Positions 30,389 through 40,202 of a stretch of 64,000 nucleotides of DNA are shown here, one piece after another (position 1 is the first letter of the stretch; every line of letters begins with the position of its first letter). Under the pieces are notes generated by a model. The model had not been told where the DNA came from and searched no databases. It saw only the letters and a list, made by a program, of their open reading frames with translations. The DNA is from Xenorhabdus vietnamensis (lineage in GTDB: Bacteria > Pseudomonadota > Gammaproteobacteria > Enterobacterales > Enterobacteriaceae). Location: positions 62,001 through 126,000 of the forward strand of contig NZ_MUBJ01000010.1 in NCBI RefSeq assembly GCF_002127535.1, in the 5' to 3' direction. The position numbers and the translations under genes were made by a program.

Positions 30389-31540
30389 GAAATCCGCCGT
30401 ATCAAAGAAGTTTGTTTAGAAACAATAGATTAATGAAAAATTCCATTTTCTATCTCTATTTATGAACGTACGTTATGTATAAACTAAAATCTATCTTAGT
30501 TGACTTCACTACTGACTACATACTATCACCGTTTTACCGAATTTTGCTTACTCCCCTTTCAAGTTGAAGATAAAAATACCATTCAATTCCAACTTTTTAC
30601 CTATGGCTTCTTATTTCGGTTACCTATTGATGACTGGAGATATAAAATAACTGAATAGATTTCACACAGTTCAGATTATAACTTTGAAAATTCGATACCA
30701 AGGGAGTGAGAAAGCACATTTAAAGCATTTAATATTTAAAGAGCTTGAGAAAGAAATCAAAAAAATAGTTTAACTCATCAATAATATAATTAATATTGCA
30801 GAACCACCTATTATAATAATTTTAAATACAGAATAGATAACCCACAAAATTATTATTTATTATCGTAAATATACAATGTGTTAACATGAATAATTAGCAA
30901 ATGAATAATATACAAAAACAAACTAAAAGATAAAAACACAATAATATTTAGCTATAAAACAATCATTATAAAACTCAAATTTATTTGAAATAGTTAAAGT
31001 TAAATATAATAAGAAAAATCATCATAAATCTCTTTTTATAATAGTGATACATTTAGTTCTTGAAGCCTCTTACTCCCCGCTGTGCGGGGAGTAAGAAAGT
31101 GATCTGGCATTTTGAGAACTTATTTATAATATGGCGGAAATACTTCATACTTTATGATAAGCGAACAGTAGAAATATAGTTAATTTCATTAGCTTAGGAG
31201 AATTTATGCAGGAATGACAAAGATGCCAAAATGTAGCAATAGTATTGTTGTTTATTCATCATTCAATAATTAGTGATTTAATTATTAATTATTGGTTACG
31301 TATTTTGATATTGAATAGGTTATTGCTAAAGGCATGATGTATGGCATCGGCATAAATAATAAACAATTTAAAACATAATATGGGGAGAAATTAAAAATGA
31401 CGACAAAAAAGTTATAAAAAATTACCGATAATTGCGGTAATAGACAAGCAAAGCAACTTAACATTTCACTGCAAGTACCAATTATTCCGGTCACTGGCAT
31501 CTATAAAGCATTCACAAACATCTAAACCAGGAAAAAAGTT
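30389..31540. other. AT-rich spacer of about 1.1 kb, no supported gene
   Basis: Between divergent lolC and the adenosine-deaminase-like gene. A minus-strand frame of 71 codons at 31285-31500 looks like a chance ORF in AT-rich DNA. The only strong structure is the palindrome at 31069-31095. AGGAAAAAAGTT before ATG 31541 is the ribosome binding site of the next gene. Confidence 0.5.
31069..31095. other. Perfect 12-bp GC-rich palindrome in an AT-rich spacer
   Basis: CTTACTCCCCGC, loop TGT, then GCGGGGAGTAAG. Very stable as RNA but without a T-run on either strand. The core CCCCGC-N3-GCGGGG resembles the stem of type I-E CRISPR repeats, yet it is single, fully symmetric and lacks the usual flanking bases. 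Confidence 0.55.
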
Positions 31541-33064
31541 ATGAATGCCTCAACCATTATAGTTATTTTATTGATGTTATTTCCTTGTCTAGCCAATGCT
31601 GGCGATTTAGCCAAGGAAAATGAAACAGCAACTGCACGCTTCTTCAGTAACCTGCTTGAAACCGATGATCCGGATATTGCAGAGCTAACTATGGCAATGA
31701 AAATGATGCCTAAAGGCGCAGATATCCATATTCACTATTCTGGCGCAATATACGCAGAGACTTATCTTGATTGGGTCGGTGATAAAGGATATTGCATTTA
31801 TGATCGCTCTGACCCGAAACTTAAAATCGAAGCCTACCGAATAGAAATGCGTCAAAAGAATCAACTTCCATGGGAGAGTCAGCAATTTTGTCTCGAGAAG
31901 AATGAGGTCATCGCAAACAATGTTTTCTACCGAAAATTATTGGAGGCATGGTCAGACAGAGATTTCCATAACTATTATCATACTGAGAAAGCTCCGGATC
32001 AGCAGTTTTTTGACACCTTTGGTTATTTCGGCCAGTTATCCAATCAAAATTTAGCAGCAGGGCTTGATAAATTAAAAATTCGGGCTAAACATGAAAATGT
32101 TCAGTATCTGGAAATAATGTTAAAAAAAGCGCCTTCTTTTGAATACCCAGATCTTGCTAAAGCGCTGGATGAGTTAGATCCAGATGCCGATGAAAATATC
32201 GTTTTCTCAGCGCTAACACCCTATGTGGACTTCATGGCTAATGATCCACTTGTTATTAAAGGAATATCTGATTATATCCAAACTGAAGAAGCAGCGATCT
32301 CAGGGATGGACGATGATGAATTTCGTATTCGGCTCCAATCCTATGCCTCTCGTAGTGCGCCACGCTCCACTGTATTCTCAAGTTTATATTCGGCATTCTC
32401 AGCAGCACATGCCAGCAAAAAAATTGTCGGTGTAAATATTGTTGGACCAGAAAACAATTACATCTCAACTCGTGACTATAAGTTGCATATGCTGATGTTC
32501 CTATATCTAAAAAAACTTTTCCCCGATGTTCAGTTATCCCTGCATGCAGGTGAGTTAGCTAACGGAATGGTTCCACCAGAGCAGCTAGAAAATCATATCC
32601 GATATGCTGTAAATATCGCAGGAGCAAATCGGATAGGCCACGGCGTTGACATTGCCAAGGAGATAAATGCATTGGCATTACTCCAATTACTGAAAGACAA
32701 GGACATTCCTGTCGAAATTAACCTGACTAGTAATGATTTTATTCTTGGAGTCAAGGGGAATGAACATCCGATAAAACTTTATCAACGTTATGGAATACCT
32801 TTCGTGATATCAAGCGATGATCCGGGCGTTTCGCGCATTGATTTAACTCATGAATTTGTAATTTTTGCCACAAACTACAAACCATCATATGCAGATATCA
32901 AAAAAGCCGTATTTAATAGCATCCGATACTCTTTCCTATCTTCAGAAGAGAAATTGACAGAGCTGAAAAAACTGCAATCCAGATTTTTGATTTACGAATC
33001 AGAGATTGCGAAAATAGAAAAAACGGTGCACAAAGATATGCATACGCAGGTAGAGCCGGATTAA
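31541..33064 (+). CDS. Secreted adenosine-deaminase-family protein
   Basis: A 507-residue metallo-hydrolase of the adenosine/AMP deaminase superfamily with a signal peptide (cleavage after LANA, residue 20), so periplasmic or secreted. Zinc and catalytic residues are present: HxH at 63/65 (ADIHIHYSGA), SLHAGE (His335, Glu338), RIGHGVD (His367) and SSDDPG (Asp426/427). Length and the long insert between the first motif and residue 200 recall the secreted ADGF/CECR1-like group more than cytosolic Add (about 335 residues). Deamination of extracellular adenosine is a reasonable expectation but the substrate is not proven. Solitary gene in an accessory stretch. Confidence 0.82.
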   Translation: MNASTIIVILLMLFPCLANAGDLAKENETATARFFSNLLETDDPDIAELTMAMKMMPKGADIHIHYSGAIYAETYLDWVGDKGYCIYDRSDPKLKIEAYRIEMRQKNQLPWESQQFCLEKNEVIANNVFYRKLLEAWSDRDFHNYYHTEKAPDQQFFDTFGYFGQLSNQNLAAGLDKLKIRAKHENVQYLEIMLKKAPSFEYPDLAKALDELDPDADENIVFSALTPYVDFMANDPLVIKGISDYIQTEEAAISGMDDDEFRIRLQSYASRSAPRSTVFSSLYSAFSAAHASKKIVGVNIVGPENNYISTRDYKLHMLMFLYLKKLFPDVQLSLHAGELANGMVPPEQLENHIRYAVNIAGANRIGHGVDIAKEINALALLQLLKDKDIPVEINLTSNDFILGVKGNEHPIKLYQRYGIPFVISSDDPGVSRIDLTHEFVIFATNYKPSYADIKKAVFNSIRYSFLSSEEKLTELKKLQSRFLIYESEIAKIEKTVHKDMHTQVEPD

Positions 33065-33074
33065 TGGCCTCAGT

Positions 33075-33215
33075 GTACTTTTTGTTCCACTGGAATGAAC
33101 TTAAGCCTCGATCACATACTTGTGAGACACTATAGCCTGCCGTGTCTGCGACAAGATGGTTACATGAGATGGATTCGTAATTTAAGATGATTTCCAGTGG
33201 AACACTTAAGCGTAC
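33075..33215 (-). mobile_element. IS3-type insertion sequence remnant (end plus orfA fragment)
   Basis: A 141-bp segment starts and ends with GTAC, is flanked by the 3-base direct repeat AGT (33072-33074 and 33216-33218), and carries inverted copies of TTCCA(C/G)TGGAA near both ends. Read on the minus strand it encodes LVADTAGYSVSQVCDRG and SSFQWNKKYT, which recalls the helix-turn-helix of IS3-family OrfA (LV.D.GYSV..ACD...S...RW...Y). No transposase ORF remains. Most likely an internally deleted element; homology is suggestive only. Confidence 0.42.
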
Positions 33216-33547
33216 AGTAGTGTTTCTTCACAAAAGGCTTATTCCCTTCTAGTTTTTAGAATATTCGGAAAATTGATCGACTTATTGTCTCGTTTTGCAG
33301 TTTCTTAAATCCTCATTATAGAAATCGAACAATTATCAACCTAACATATTGTATAAAATCTGCTACTCTCCTGTTGCCAAAGCAAAGTGTACGAGGATAA
33401 TAAAGGGCAGTTGTACTTTATGGAGCCATTCACATTCCGGTTCTATTTTTTTACTTTCTCTCAACCTGCCAGCTTATTTTTTACCAGGCTACTAGATCAA
33501 AAGTGTGTTGGGAATGAACTGAATCTTAGAGAACACGTCAAACACTT

Positions 33548-36500
33548 ATGTCAGCAAAATATCGTTATCAACTTCCTGAACGTCGCGGTGATATCCGCCA
33601 ATTAGGCCATTTGACCGGTGCTGCCTGTGCTGTTGAATGCGCCGCAATTATTGAACGTCACTCAGGGCCAATACTGCTAGTGACAAAAGATATGCAGAAT
33701 GCCCTTCGACTGCGTGATGAAATCCAGCAATTCACTCACGTACCGATCAATCTGATGTCGGATTGGGAAACCTTACCCTATGATAGTTTTTCCCCCCATC
33801 AAGAAATCATTTCCAACCGCCTATCCACGCTGTATCACTTACCATTCATGACGAGAGGAGCCTTAATCCTCCCTGTCAATACACTGATGCAACGTGTCTG
33901 CCCACATGAGTATCTAAAAGGACACGCTTTGGTCATGCACAAAGGCCAGTTCCTTTCCCGTGGTAAATTGCGGGCAGAATTAGAACACGCTGGTTATCGC
34001 AGCGTTGAACAGGTGCTTGAACATGGTGAATTTGCTACTCGTGGAGCCTTGTTTGACCTATTTCCAATGGGGAGTGAATATCCTTATCGCATTGATTTTT
34101 TTGATGATGAAATCGATAGTCTGCGCACCTTTGATGTAGATACCCAACGAACGCTGGAAGAAGTGGAAAAAATCAGTTTATTGCCTGCCCATGAATTTCC
34201 AACTAACCAAGATGCAATTGAACTATTTCGTAGCCAATGGCGTGAACAATTTGAAGTCCGTCGTGATCCTGAACACATTTATCAGCAAGTCAGTAAAAAA
34301 GTATTACCTGCCGGCATTGAATATTGGCAGCCTCTATTTTTTGAACATCCCTTGCCTACTATCTTTGATTACCTGCCTGAAAATACACTGCTAATCACGC
34401 AGGATTTCGTCAGTGCTGCAGAGCGTTTTTGGCAGGATACAAAACTGAGATTTGAAAGCCGCAAAGTTGATCCCATGCGTCCGCTACTTTCTCCTGAGCG
34501 GATTTGGTTACCAGTCAATAAGCTATTTTCAGAATTAAAAAACTGGCCTCGTATTCAAGTTGATAACGAAACACTCCCCCAAAAAGCAGGAAATATCAAT
34601 CTTGCTTATCAAGTTTTGCCTGATCTATCGGTTTCTGTACAGCAAAAAAACCCTTTGGATAAATTACGCCGTTTTATGGAACAGTTTAGCGGTAAGATTG
34701 TGTTCTCTGTGGAAAGTGAGGGACGTCGTGAATCTGTACAAGAGCTGTTATCACGAATCAAAGTCAATCTAATAAAAATAAACCAACTAACAGATGCCGA
34801 TAAACCCGGTCATTTCTTGATGATTGGGGCATCAGAGAACGGTTTTATTGATGAAGACAATAAACTCGCGCTTATTTGTGAAAGTGACATGCTCGGAGTA
34901 CGGGTCAGCCGTCGCCGACAGGATAATCGGCGTACTATCAATACCGATACGCTGATCCGAAATCTCGCGGAGCTACGGCACGGCCAACCTGTCGTACACC
35001 TTGAACACGGTGTTGGGCGTTATCAGGGGCTAACAACGCTGGAAGCAGGTAGCATTAAGGCAGAATACCTAATCCTTATCTATGCCGGAGAAGACAAGCT
35101 GTATGTGCCGATCTCCTCTCTTCACCTCATCAGCCGCTATGCTGGTGGTGCAGAAGAAAGTGCACCGTTGCATAAGCTGGGTGGAGAAGCATGGAATAAG
35201 GCTCGCCAGAAAGCTGCTGAAAAAGTACGTGATGTTGCCGCGGAATTATTGGATGTTTATGCACAACGTGCTGTGAAGTCCGGTTTTGCATTCAAGCAAG
35301 ATCGTGAACAGTACCAGCTGTTCTGCCAAAGTTTTCCGTTTGATACAACTCCTGATCAAGAGCAAGCTATTAACGCTGTACTTGATGATATGTGCCAGCC
35401 TATTGCCATGGATAGGCTGGTATGTGGCGATGTCGGGTTTGGGAAAACAGAAGTAGCGATGCGAGCTGCATTCCTGTCCATCACCAATAATAAGCAAGTC
35501 GCAGTTCTTGTGCCAACAACCCTATTGGCGCAGCAACATTACGATAATTTTCGTGATCGCTTTGCTAACTGGCCTGTACACATTGAAGTTATGTCACGTT
35601 TTCGTAGTGCAAAAGAACAACAGCAGGTCATTGATATGGCTGCGGAAGGAAAAGTAGATATCATTATCGGTACCCATAAACTCCTGCAAAGTGAGCTGTG
35701 CTGGAAAGATCTGGGTTTGTTGGTCGTTGATGAAGAACATCGCTTCGGAGTCCGCCATAAAGAACGTATCAAAGCTATTCGGGCAGATGTCGACGTCCTG
35801 ACGCTTACTGCAACACCAATCCCTCGTACGCTCAATATGGCGATGAGTGGTATGCGCGATCTATCCATTATCGCTACGCCCCCTGCCCGTCGCTTGGCTG
35901 TAAAAACCTTTGTGCGCGAATATGATAGCCTCGTAGTACGTGAATCTATCCTGCGCGAAATTCTGCGTGGTGGGCAGGTTTACTACCTGTACAACGATGT
36001 TGAAAACATTGAAAAGGCAAAAGCTCGGCTAGAAGAATTAGTTCCCGAAGCCAGAATCGTTGTAGGCCATGGGCAAATGCGTGAACGTGATTTAGAACGC
36101 GTTATGACAGATTTCCATCACCAGCGGTTTAATGTGCTGATATGCACCACTATTATTGAAACAGGTATTGATATTCCCAGTGCTAATACCATCATCATTG
36201 AACGCGCCGATCATTTTGGCTTAGCTCAATTACACCAATTGCGTGGGCGGGTCGGACGCTCTCACCATCAGGCTTATGCTTATTTGCTGACACCACATCC
36301 AAAAGCCATGACCAGCGATGCAAAAAAACGTCTGGAAGCTATTGCATCTCTCGAAGATCTGGGGGCTGGTTTTGCACTGGCTACTCACGATTTGGAAATT
36401 AGGGGAGCGGGTGAATTACTGGGTGAAGACCAAAGTGGGCAGATGGCCAGCATCGGTTTTACTCTCTATATGGAATTATTGGAAAGTGCTGTTGATGCCC

Positions 36501-36994
36501 TCAAAAATGGGCGAGAACCTTCGCTTGAAGATCTCACCAATAACCAGACTGAGATAGAATTGCGTATGCCTGTGCTTTTACCTGATGATTATATTCCCGA
36601 TGTCAACATACGCTTGTCTTTCTATAAACGCATCGCTAGCGCACAAGATAATGCTGAATTGGATGAACTGAAAGTTGAACTTATTGATCGATTTGGTTTT
36701 TTGCCCGATCCGGGACGCCAGTTGTTGCAATCTGCTTCCATTCGTCTAAGCGCTCAAAAGCTCGGTATCAAACGTCTCGAAGCACATGAAAAAGGCGGTT
36801 TCATTGAATTTAGCGGTAACAATAAGGTCGATCCGCACTATCTAATCGACTTGTTACAAACACAACCCAATGTTTATCGATTGGATGGGCCGTTTAAATT
36901 GAAATTTATTACAGACTTAACTGAAAGGATCACCCGTTTATCTTTCATCCAGCAATTATTAGAAAACTTCGATCAACACAAAATCAACGTCTGA
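33548..36994 (+). CDS. mfd: Transcription-repair coupling factor Mfd
   Basis: Releases RNA polymerase stalled at DNA damage and recruits UvrA. The 1148 residues equal the E. coli length: UvrB-like N-terminal domains (to about 340), RNA-polymerase-interaction domain around 480-545 (LRHGQPVVHLEHGVGRYQG), RecG-like translocase with Walker A GDVGFGKTEVA, DEEH box VVDEEHRFGV, motif III TLTATPIPRTL and motif VI QLRGRVGRS, then the C-terminal TRCF domain. ATG 33548 is kept; the ribosome binding site is weak. The 330 bases upstream after the IS remnant show only promoter-like AT-rich DNA. Confidence 0.97.
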   Translation: MSAKYRYQLPERRGDIRQLGHLTGAACAVECAAIIERHSGPILLVTKDMQNALRLRDEIQQFTHVPINLMSDWETLPYDSFSPHQEIISNRLSTLYHLPFMTRGALILPVNTLMQRVCPHEYLKGHALVMHKGQFLSRGKLRAELEHAGYRSVEQVLEHGEFATRGALFDLFPMGSEYPYRIDFFDDEIDSLRTFDVDTQRTLEEVEKISLLPAHEFPTNQDAIELFRSQWREQFEVRRDPEHIYQQVSKKVLPAGIEYWQPLFFEHPLPTIFDYLPENTLLITQDFVSAAERFWQDTKLRFESRKVDPMRPLLSPERIWLPVNKLFSELKNWPRIQVDNETLPQKAGNINLAYQVLPDLSVSVQQKNPLDKLRRFMEQFSGKIVFSVESEGRRESVQELLSRIKVNLIKINQLTDADKPGHFLMIGASENGFIDEDNKLALICESDMLGVRVSRRRQDNRRTINTDTLIRNLAELRHGQPVVHLEHGVGRYQGLTTLEAGSIKAEYLILIYAGEDKLYVPISSLHLISRYAGGAEESAPLHKLGGEAWNKARQKAAEKVRDVAAELLDVYAQRAVKSGFAFKQDREQYQLFCQSFPFDTTPDQEQAINAVLDDMCQPIAMDRLVCGDVGFGKTEVAMRAAFLSITNNKQVAVLVPTTLLAQQHYDNFRDRFANWPVHIEVMSRFRSAKEQQQVIDMAAEGKVDIIIGTHKLLQSELCWKDLGLLVVDEEHRFGVRHKERIKAIRADVDVLTLTATPIPRTLNMAMSGMRDLSIIATPPARRLAVKTFVREYDSLVVRESILREILRGGQVYYLYNDVENIEKAKARLEELVPEARIVVGHGQMRERDLERVMTDFHHQRFNVLICTTIIETGIDIPSANTIIIERADHFGLAQLHQLRGRVGRSHHQAYAYLLTPHPKAMTSDAKKRLEAIASLEDLGAGFALATHDLEIRGAGELLGEDQSGQMASIGFTLYMELLESAVDALKNGREPSLEDLTNNQTEIELRMPVLLPDDYIPDVNIRLSFYKRIASAQDNAELDELKVELIDRFGFLPDPGRQLLQSASIRLSAQKLGIKRLEAHEKGGFIEFSGNNKVDPHYLIDLLQTQPNVYRLDGPFKLKFITDLTERITRLSFIQQLLENFDQHKINV

Positions 36995-37048
36995 TAGAGT
37001 TTAATCAGCTGTTTAAAAGATGAAAATGAAATGAAAAGATGATGTCAT

Positions 37049-37087
37049 GATTGCACTGTATTGGCAAAACAGTGCAATCTTTTTTAC
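37049..37087 (+). terminator. Strong rho-independent terminator of mfd
   Basis: GATTGCACTGT and ACAGTGCAATC form a perfect 11-bp stem with a 9-base loop, followed by TTTTTTTACTT. Confidence 0.92.
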
Positions 37088-37135
37088 TTCACCTTCAACC
37101 TCTTACTCAACATAACACTAAAAGATAAAAGAAGG

Positions 37136-37609
37136 TCATTGTTGTGAATGTGATTTCAGAATTAACTGACCTTTCTCATTTAAAGGGATAGTATCATCAG
37201 GTTTATACTCCATCCTGACTTTTCCTGGCTCCTCTCCAATGAAATAATTTACATCATATGCGACAACTCTATGTTTCTTAAAGCTAAATTCCGTGCAATT
37301 TTTCAACACTGAATGGGTTAAAACGGGATATTCTCTTCTGACTTTCAAATGATCAAGAAGAGTTAAAATACGATACTCATATTCAATCGAATTGTTTCCT
37401 AAAATATCTTTTACTGTAGCTGGGATGGGAAACACTGCGATATGACAATAAGATTGACTAACAACAACTGTTGATCTGATAGGATTCGAAGATAATACTT
37501 GTGCAAATTTGGGAGGTGGCGATTCAAAACAAAATGTTACAGTTGCCCCAAAGATAGCAGTAGTAATTATAGAACCAATTATGTATAGCCTTTTCTTTGA
37601 TTTAACCAC
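37136..37609 (-). CDS. umoD: UmoD/YcfJ-family protein lacking the glycine zipper
   Basis: YcfJ of E. coli and UmoD of Proteus (an upregulator of the flagellar master operon flhDC) are related envelope proteins. This product matches YcfJ at both ends: an N-terminal membrane segment (LYIIGSIITTAIFGATVTF), then FAQVLSSNPIRSTVVVSQSYC, and finally VAYDVNYFIGEEPGKVRMEY with TIPLNEKGQLIL. The central glycine-zipper domain of YcfJ is replaced by an unrelated stretch of about 45 residues. Its place between mfd and ndh agrees with ycfJ in E. coli. GTG 37609 (after AAGG) is preferred over ATG 37642, which lacks a ribosome binding site. Confidence 0.72.
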   Translation of the reverse strand: MVKSKKRLYIIGSIITTAIFGATVTFCFESPPPKFAQVLSSNPIRSTVVVSQSYCHIAVFPIPATVKDILGNNSIEYEYRILTLLDHLKVRREYPVLTHSVLKNCTEFSFKKHRVVAYDVNYFIGEEPGKVRMEYKPDDTIPLNEKGQLILKSHSQQ

Positions 37610-37917
37610 ATAGCACCTTGATATATTAATAATTTTCCACATAGTTCGATTAGATAAATATTTTCCAACTATTTTAAGTAAGCTAAAAATACGCCAAATT
37701 CATTATTTAAGAAAATTCCTATTCCATTAATTTAATAAAATCATGGGGTATTTTTCCACATGGTTTTTTATTTATTATGTTGAAAAAATTCAGTATTGAC
37801 TATACGAGAAATACTGTTCATATACCTATTTCATTAAGACTTATAACATGAAGATTAAATTGATATTTTACACTTTACTCCACATGAAAACGGACATATA
37901 AAAATGTTCATTAAAGC

Positions 37918-37976
37918 TATACCTCCTCTGTTTAGATACTTACCGCCAAGACGCATCTTGAAATCCATTGGGTATA
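37918..37976 (-). repeat. Short (59 bp) member of the TATACCC repeat family
   Basis: On the minus strand it begins TATACCCAATGGATTTCAAG and ends GGAGGTATA, so termini TATACC/GGTATA are inverted. The first 25 bases parallel the left end of the repeat at 60729-60869. It looks like an internal-deletion derivative. The rest of 37643-38385 holds no gene I can support. Confidence 0.5.
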
Positions 37977-38385
37977 GGCCAGAGCCAAAATGGTAAATAA
38001 TAGGTAAAAAAGACAGCCAATATAGAAGAAACATAAAAAATAAAAGATACACACTATTCTTAATATCTCTGATCCTACAGATTAAGAAAAATTTTTATAT
38101 TACAGTAACCTGACTAAAATTCACCTTATTGGAATGATTAACTCAATCTACTGAAAATTATTAAATAAATCTGTATGACTAAATCAGTTACATACCTCTT
38201 TTATACCATACCTATATAATTACAATCCATCCCTTTAAAAATAAATTACATATAACAATAATTAGTTAATTAAAGCAATATCTGTATTTAAATCGAATAC
38301 ATTTTCATTCATTATAATAAGTAACTAAGATAAATTTAGAGAAGAATAATTATGATATGTGTAACAATTAATATAATGTAAAAAT

Positions 38386-38426
38386 AAATGGCCCATCGTC
38401 ATTACTTGCTTTTAGATGAGCCATTT
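38386..38426 (-). terminator. Terminator of ndh
   Basis: AAATGGC-CATC and GATG-GCCATTT pair around a 17-base loop, with one-base bulges. The minus-strand flank is ATTTATTTTTAC. Confidence 0.7.
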
Positions 38427-38435
38427 TTCAATTTA

Positions 38436-39740
38436 TTAGTGCAACTTCAGTCGTGGACGAATAACGCGGTTAATTCCTCCAACCAACATCATCAAGCCGG
38501 TTTTAATATATCCATGCAAAGCTACCTGATGCATACGATATAAAGAGATATAAACAATGCGAGCAATACGGCCTTCAACCATCATTGAACCACGCATCAA
38601 GTTCCCCATCAGGCTACCAACAGTACTAAATTTGGATAATGAAACCAATGAACCATGATCTTTGTAAGTATACTCTTTCAATGGTTTTCCATTCAGCAAT
38701 GCCAAGATGTTGTCATAGCAACGACTTGCCATCTGATGAGCAGATTGGGCACGAGGAGGAACAAAACCCCCCTCTTTTTTCGGACATGATGCACAGTCCC
38801 CAATAGCGAAAATACGATCATCCTGTGTGGTTTGCAAAGTCGGTTTCACAACTAATTGATTGATACGGTTTGTTTCCAATCCACCAATATCTTTCATAAA
38901 GTCAGGTGCTTTAATTCCCGCGGCCCAAACCATTAGGGAAGCTTTGATCTGCTCACCATCTTTTGTGTTCAACCCATGCTCATCAGCACTGGTCACCATG
39001 GTCTTGGTTAATACCTTAACACCCAATTTAGTCAATTCTTGATGAGCTGCGCTGGAAATACGTGTTGGCAATGCAGGCAAGATCCGCTCTCCCGCCTCAA
39101 CCAAAGTCACATTCAAGGCATCTGAATTCAGACTTTCAAAACCATAGCTGTTAAATTGCTTAACCGCATTATATAGCTCTGCGGAAAGCTCTACACCGGT
39201 CGCACCACCACCAACAATCGCGATATTCACTTTTTCTTCTGCACATTGGTTTGCAGAATATTTTAAGAACAGGTTTAGCATCTCATTGTGGAAACGATGT
39301 GCCTGTTGTGGGTTATCAAGGAAAATACAGTTTTCCTTCACTCCAGCCGTACCAAAATCATTAGACTGACTGCCCAGTGCCATGACAAGAATGTCGTAAG
39401 CCAGCTCACGCTCTGGTACCAACACATCACTGTCTTCATCACGGATTTCAGCCAGAGTAATTTTTTTCTCATCACGATCGATATTCGTGAGTGTACCTAG
39501 CTGGAAATTGAAATAATGGTTACTTGCATGAGCCAAATAACTCAATGCATCAACACCATCATCAAGAGACCCCGTTGCTACTTCATGTAATAATGGTTTC
39601 CATAAGTGACTGTTATTACGATCTACTAAAGTAATTTTGGCTTTTTTCTTACGCCCTAATTTATGTCCCAAACGCGTTGCCAGCTCTAAACCACCAGCGC
39701 CCCCACCAATGATGACAATTTTTGTCTCTGGCGTTGTCAT
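38436..39740 (-). CDS. ndh: Type II NADH:quinone oxidoreductase
   Basis: Single-subunit, non-proton-pumping NADH dehydrogenase on the inner face of the membrane. The 434 residues carry two Rossmann motifs, [18 protein letters not shown] for FAD and [17 protein letters not shown] for NADH, plus [11 protein letters not shown] and an amphipathic C-terminal region ([19 protein letters not shown]) for membrane binding. Length equals E. coli Ndh. ycfP, found next to nagZ in E. coli, is absent. A possible FNR-type site lies upstream. Confidence 0.96.
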   Translation of the reverse strand: MTTPETKIVIIGGGAGGLELATRLGHKLGRKKKAKITLVDRNNSHLWKPLLHEVATGSLDDGVDALSYLAHASNHYFNFQLGTLTNIDRDEKKITLAEIRDEDSDVLVPERELAYDILVMALGSQSNDFGTAGVKENCIFLDNPQQAHRFHNEMLNLFLKYSANQCAEEKVNIAIVGGGATGVELSAELYNAVKQFNSYGFESLNSDALNVTLVEAGERILPALPTRISSAAHQELTKLGVKVLTKTMVTSADEHGLNTKDGEQIKASLMVWAAGIKAPDFMKDIGGLETNRINQLVVKPTLQTTQDDRIFAIGDCASCPKKEGGFVPPRAQSAHQMASRCYDNILALLNGKPLKEYTYKDHGSLVSLSKFSTVGSLMGNLMRGSMMVEGRIARIVYISLYRMHQVALHGYIKTGLMMLVGGINRVIRPRLKLH

Positions 39741-39972
39741 GACTACCCCACTGAAAATACAACTAATGTTATGTAAAGTGCTAAACTCGCTTCTTTGAGT
39801 AAAAAACCTTGAATAACGTCCTTAAATAACACCAAGTGAAACAAATTTTATACTGTAAATATCTCCAGAATATCATGGCAGGCCAGTTGGTCATACCAAA
39901 AATAGTCACGATCAAATTCTTTTGATTAATTAGACACCAATCACAAAAATTACACACTGATTTTCAATTAAT

Positions 39973-39986
39973 TGGATATAAATCAG
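39973..39986. promoter_or_regulatory. Candidate FNR-like site upstream of ndh
   Basis: TGGAT-ATAA-ATCAG matches TTGAT-N4-ATCAA at 8 of 10 positions, 233 bases before ndh. E. coli ndh is FNR-repressed. A separate perfect ATCAAA-N4-TTTGAT at 39911-39926 has the half-sites in reversed order and is not an FNR box. Otherwise 39741-40163 looks empty. Confidence 0.25.
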
Positions 39987-40163
39987 ATTTATGAAAAATT
40001 AATATTTACAGTGTTAATGTTATGTGAATAAAAACTTTTGAGTGATTCAAACCACATTATCAAGAAATATTGAGGATGAAATATAGAGATAAAGTTGGAA
40101 GAAAATTGAACATATTGAGAAAAAAGGAATAGAAACACCAACGGTGATCCCATTCCTGTTTTA

Positions 40164-40183
40164 TTGAGGCAAATTTTGCCTCA
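40164..40183 (-). terminator. Hairpin after nagZ
   Basis: TTGAGGCAAA and TTTGCCTCAA form a 10-bp near-contiguous stem 20 bases past the nagZ stop. No clear T-run follows on the minus strand. Confidence 0.45.
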
Positions 40184-40202
40184 ACATTAAATAATCGAAT
40201 GA

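Noticed and set aside
30700-30775. Short plus-strand frame ending KELEKEIKKIV
   Set aside because: Only about 38 codons open with no start codon or ribosome binding site; chance in AT-rich DNA.
31069-31095. CRISPR repeat
   Set aside because: Only one copy, completely symmetric, no spacers and no cas genes in the window.
31285-31500. 71-codon minus-strand ORF in the spacer before the deaminase gene
   Set aside because: Hydrophobic composition is what AT-rich DNA gives by chance; no ribosome binding site, no recognisable family.
37855-38052. 65-codon minus-strand ORF with a membrane-like start
   Set aside because: About a third of it runs through the 59-bp repeat at 37918-37976, and nothing supports the rest as coding.
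39911-39926. FNR box upstream of ndh (ATCAAA-N4-TTTGAT)
   Set aside because: Half-sites are in the reverse order to TTGAT-N4-ATCAA; a weaker but correctly ordered match is listed at 39973.
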